DNA from: Lachnospiraceae bacterium NK4A144
GTDB lineage: Bacteria; Bacillota; Clostridia; Lachnospirales; Lachnospiraceae
DNA length: 64,000 nt
NCBI GenBank assembly: GCA_000424365.1
Contig: AUJT01000013.1
Coordinates: 1 to 64,000, forward strand
Direction: 5' to 3'
Shown: positions 62,504 to 64,000 of the stretch, one piece after another
Numbering within the stretch: the stretch's first letter is position 1
Layout of the letters: the number at the start of each line of letters is the position of its first letter
Notes under the pieces: model-generated
Seen by the model: the letters and a program-made list of their open reading frames with translations, nothing else
Told to the model about the DNA's origin: nothing
The model's database searches: none
Translations under genes and position numbers: made by a program

Positions 62504-63271
62504 TTAATCAGGTTTATCTGTGGTTGTTTTAGATTCTTCCTTTTTTTCCGTTCCGTCTTTAGCGTCGTTTTTCTCCGCTTCATTCTCTCCGGCTTCTTTG
62601 ATCTCCTTAGCAATCTGGCGGGCTTTTTCTTCCCTTTTTGCTTCCATTCTCGCAATGATCTCCAGACGCTCTGCCTCGATATCATAATGAATATCAAAAA
62701 GATCTACAACCGACGGACCAAAAATACCCTGCATATACGAATAGAGCTCTACATTTACAAGCTCCATGTGCTGCTTTTCGAGGATCTTGCGCTTAAGCTC
62801 AACCCTCATCTCCTTTATCCAGGCACCTATAACCTCGATATCCCGTGTATTATCCTTTATCAGATCATAACTCTGCTTCATGGTATGAAGCATCAGTTCT
62901 TTATTAACCTCGTCGATCATCTTTGGAAGATCCTTCATCTCATCATAGTACTCTTCCAATCTCTCATTGATCTCATTTATCAGGCGGCTGCTTTCTTCGA
63001 GTTTTTTCTCTGCCAGCTTATCCGCGCCATTCTCAGTCCCGTTCTTATTCTTCATAATTTCGGACATGAGATTATTCTTGATCTTTTTTAGATCTTTTTC
63101 CTCGGTCGTAATCTTTCCCTGACGCTTTATAAGATCATTCAGTTCATCCTGAAGGCGGCGCATCTCCTTCGTTTCTCCAATTTCCTGGAGAAGCCTGTGC
63201 CACTTATTGTCGAGTGTCAGTGTCGGGATCCTGTTTTTCGACACCGCCTCCTTAAACTGATCCTCTGCCAT
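62504..63271 (-). CDS. Coiled-coil protein of unknown function
   Basis: A 255-residue, highly charged helical protein with long heptad-like stretches (about 25-120) and a Lys/Glu-rich tail (about 205-255). No transmembrane helix or enzyme motif. It starts 5 bases after rex and ends 16 bases before nnr, so it belongs to the rex operon. Function unknown. Confidence 0.65.
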   Translation of the reverse strand: MAEDQFKEAVSKNRIPTLTLDNKWHRLLQEIGETKEMRRLQDELNDLIKRQGKITTEEKDLKKIKNNLMSEIMKNKNGTENGADKLAEKKLEESSRLINEINERLEEYYDEMKDLPKMIDEVNKELMLHTMKQSYDLIKDNTRDIEVIGAWIKEMRVELKRKILEKQHMELVNVELYSYMQGIFGPSVVDLFDIHYDIEAERLEIIARMEAKREEKARQIAKEIKEAGENEAEKNDAKDGTEKKEESKTTTDKPD

Positions 63272-63276
63272 TACGC

Positions 63277-63933
63277 TCAGTCATCCTCCCAGATTCCGTG
63301 CTCGCTGTTATAAACATTGATATTGTACGAAAGTCTCATGAGGCTTTCGGAAAGGTGTACGCTCTCTACAATTACATCATCCGGAACATCCAGATCAATA
63401 TGTGAGAAATTCCATATCGCACGCACACCACAGTCTACAAGAGTCTTTGCGATCGCTACTGCTGCAGTCTTAGGTATAGCTATTACACCTATGTCTATAT
63501 TATTTTCTTTAATAAACGCAGGCATCTCCTCTATCGGCATGATAGGTATGTCTCTAATGGTATCTCCGATCACCTCAGGAGAAATATCAAAGATTCCCTT
63601 CATGATGAATCCGCGCTTTTCAAAATTTACGTAACCCGCCAGCGCACGTCCCAGATTTCCTGCTCCGATAAGTACCAGGCTGTGAGTATGATTCAGTCCG
63701 AGGATTTTTCCTATCTCATCATAGAGAAAGCTGACATTATACCCATATCCCTGTTGCCCGAAACCACCGAAATTATTTAGATCCTGACGTATCTGTGATG
63801 CTGTTACGTGCATTATTTCGGATAGTTCCTGTGAGGAGATCTTTTCGATCCCGTCATCTTTTAATTCTCCCAGGTATCTAAAGTATCTTGGTAGACGCCG
63901 AATTACCGCCCTTGATATCTGCTTGTCTGTCAC
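63277..63933 (-). CDS. rex: Redox-sensing repressor Rex
   Basis: A 218-residue repressor that senses the NADH/NAD+ ratio. The N-terminal winged helix (SRAVIRRLPRYFRYLGEL) and GGFGQQGYGYNV are followed by a Rossmann domain (VLIGAGNLGRALAGYVNF) and the C-terminal dimer arm. The start is GTG with AGGA upstream. It likely controls fermentation and electron-transfer genes; the rnf operon is a candidate target, inferred only. Confidence 0.95.
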   Translation of the reverse strand: MTDKQISRAVIRRLPRYFRYLGELKDDGIEKISSQELSEIMHVTASQIRQDLNNFGGFGQQGYGYNVSFLYDEIGKILGLNHTHSLVLIGAGNLGRALAGYVNFEKRGFIMKGIFDISPEVIGDTIRDIPIMPIEEMPAFIKENNIDIGVIAIPKTAAVAIAKTLVDCGVRAIWNFSHIDLDVPDDVIVESVHLSESLMRLSYNINVYNSEHGIWEDD

Positions 63934-64000
63934 TTTACTGTCCTGCTTTCGATTTTTAGTTTTTTCGACACTTCTCCGGCTTTTATTAGCCGGCGATATG

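Noticed and set aside
62488-62697. Extended N terminus of nnr (70 extra residues)
   Set aside because: It overlaps the coiled-coil gene, is unusually basic and lacks a start site; the ATG at 62487 has a ribosome binding site and begins the usual family sequence.
62222-63091. 289-codon plus-strand frame opposite nnr and the coiled-coil gene
   Set aside because: It is antisense to a Lys/Glu-rich coding region, which makes Phe/Leu/Ser-rich shadow frames; no start signal.

Overview
The window reads as chromosomal DNA of a low-to-moderate-GC, anaerobic Firmicute, most likely a Lachnospiraceae member (Butyrivibrio/Roseburia-like). Reasons: an rnfCDGEAB-apbE ion pump, Rex, a sodium-pump decarboxylase cluster with a separate biotin carrier, a GGGtGRT protein paired with a NifU-like scaffold, and the order flavoprotein-cmk-ispH-rpsA. 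This assignment is inference from gene content. No rRNA, tRNA, transposase or prophage was found.

Layout. 1-7919: a complete type I-C CRISPR-Cas operon (cas3-cas5c-cas8c-cas7-cas4-cas1-cas2, minus strand), visibly more AT-rich than the rest, with an internal Cas11c start in cas8c. The array itself is not in the window; the leader appears to run off the left edge. 8258-8582: a strong promoter followed by a long hairpin-rich stretch that looks like a structured RNA. 8624-18544: GGGtGRT/NifU-like pair, HD-GYP protein, hexapeptide-repeat protein, topoisomerase III, aspartate-semialdehyde dehydrogenase, argininosuccinate lyase, a small membrane protein and a TSCPD protein. 18858-26142: an RND efflux pump and adaptor, divergent from a two-component system. 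26200-35344: citrate synthase, cyclophilin, a CheY/CheX-like pair, threonine synthase, a SleB-type hydrolase, an AP2-domain protein and a GH25-like protein. 35482-41645: apbE and the Rnf complex. 41925-43912: an RNase H-fold exonuclease-like protein and CheR. 44075-49636: rpsA, ispH, cmk, flavoprotein, RpiR and TetR regulators as one likely operon. 49897-55290: a sodium-pump decarboxylase/transcarboxylase-type cluster. 55752-63933: scpB, scpA, two unknown proteins, yebC, a CBS protein, alr, nnr, a coiled-coil protein and rex.

The most unusual structure lies between genes. One family of about 143-bp hairpin-rich elements (here family A) occurs as three full copies, one internally deleted copy and two fragments. 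All four larger copies are flanked by a 9-bp direct repeat (two perfect, two with one mismatch), so these look like true non-autonomous transposition events. One copy supplies the stop codon of apbE. A second family (B) has 17-bp ends and appears as a 191-bp element, a solo end and a perfect 40-bp end-to-end palindrome. Other items worth checking are the RNA candidate at 8292-8520, the uncharacterised GGGtGRT/NifU-like pair, an AP2-HNH-like-AP2 protein, a GH25 protein that seems to lack one catalytic aspartate, and a pair of spaced palindromes upstream of the tetR gene.

All functional names come from reading translated sequence and motifs; no database search was run.
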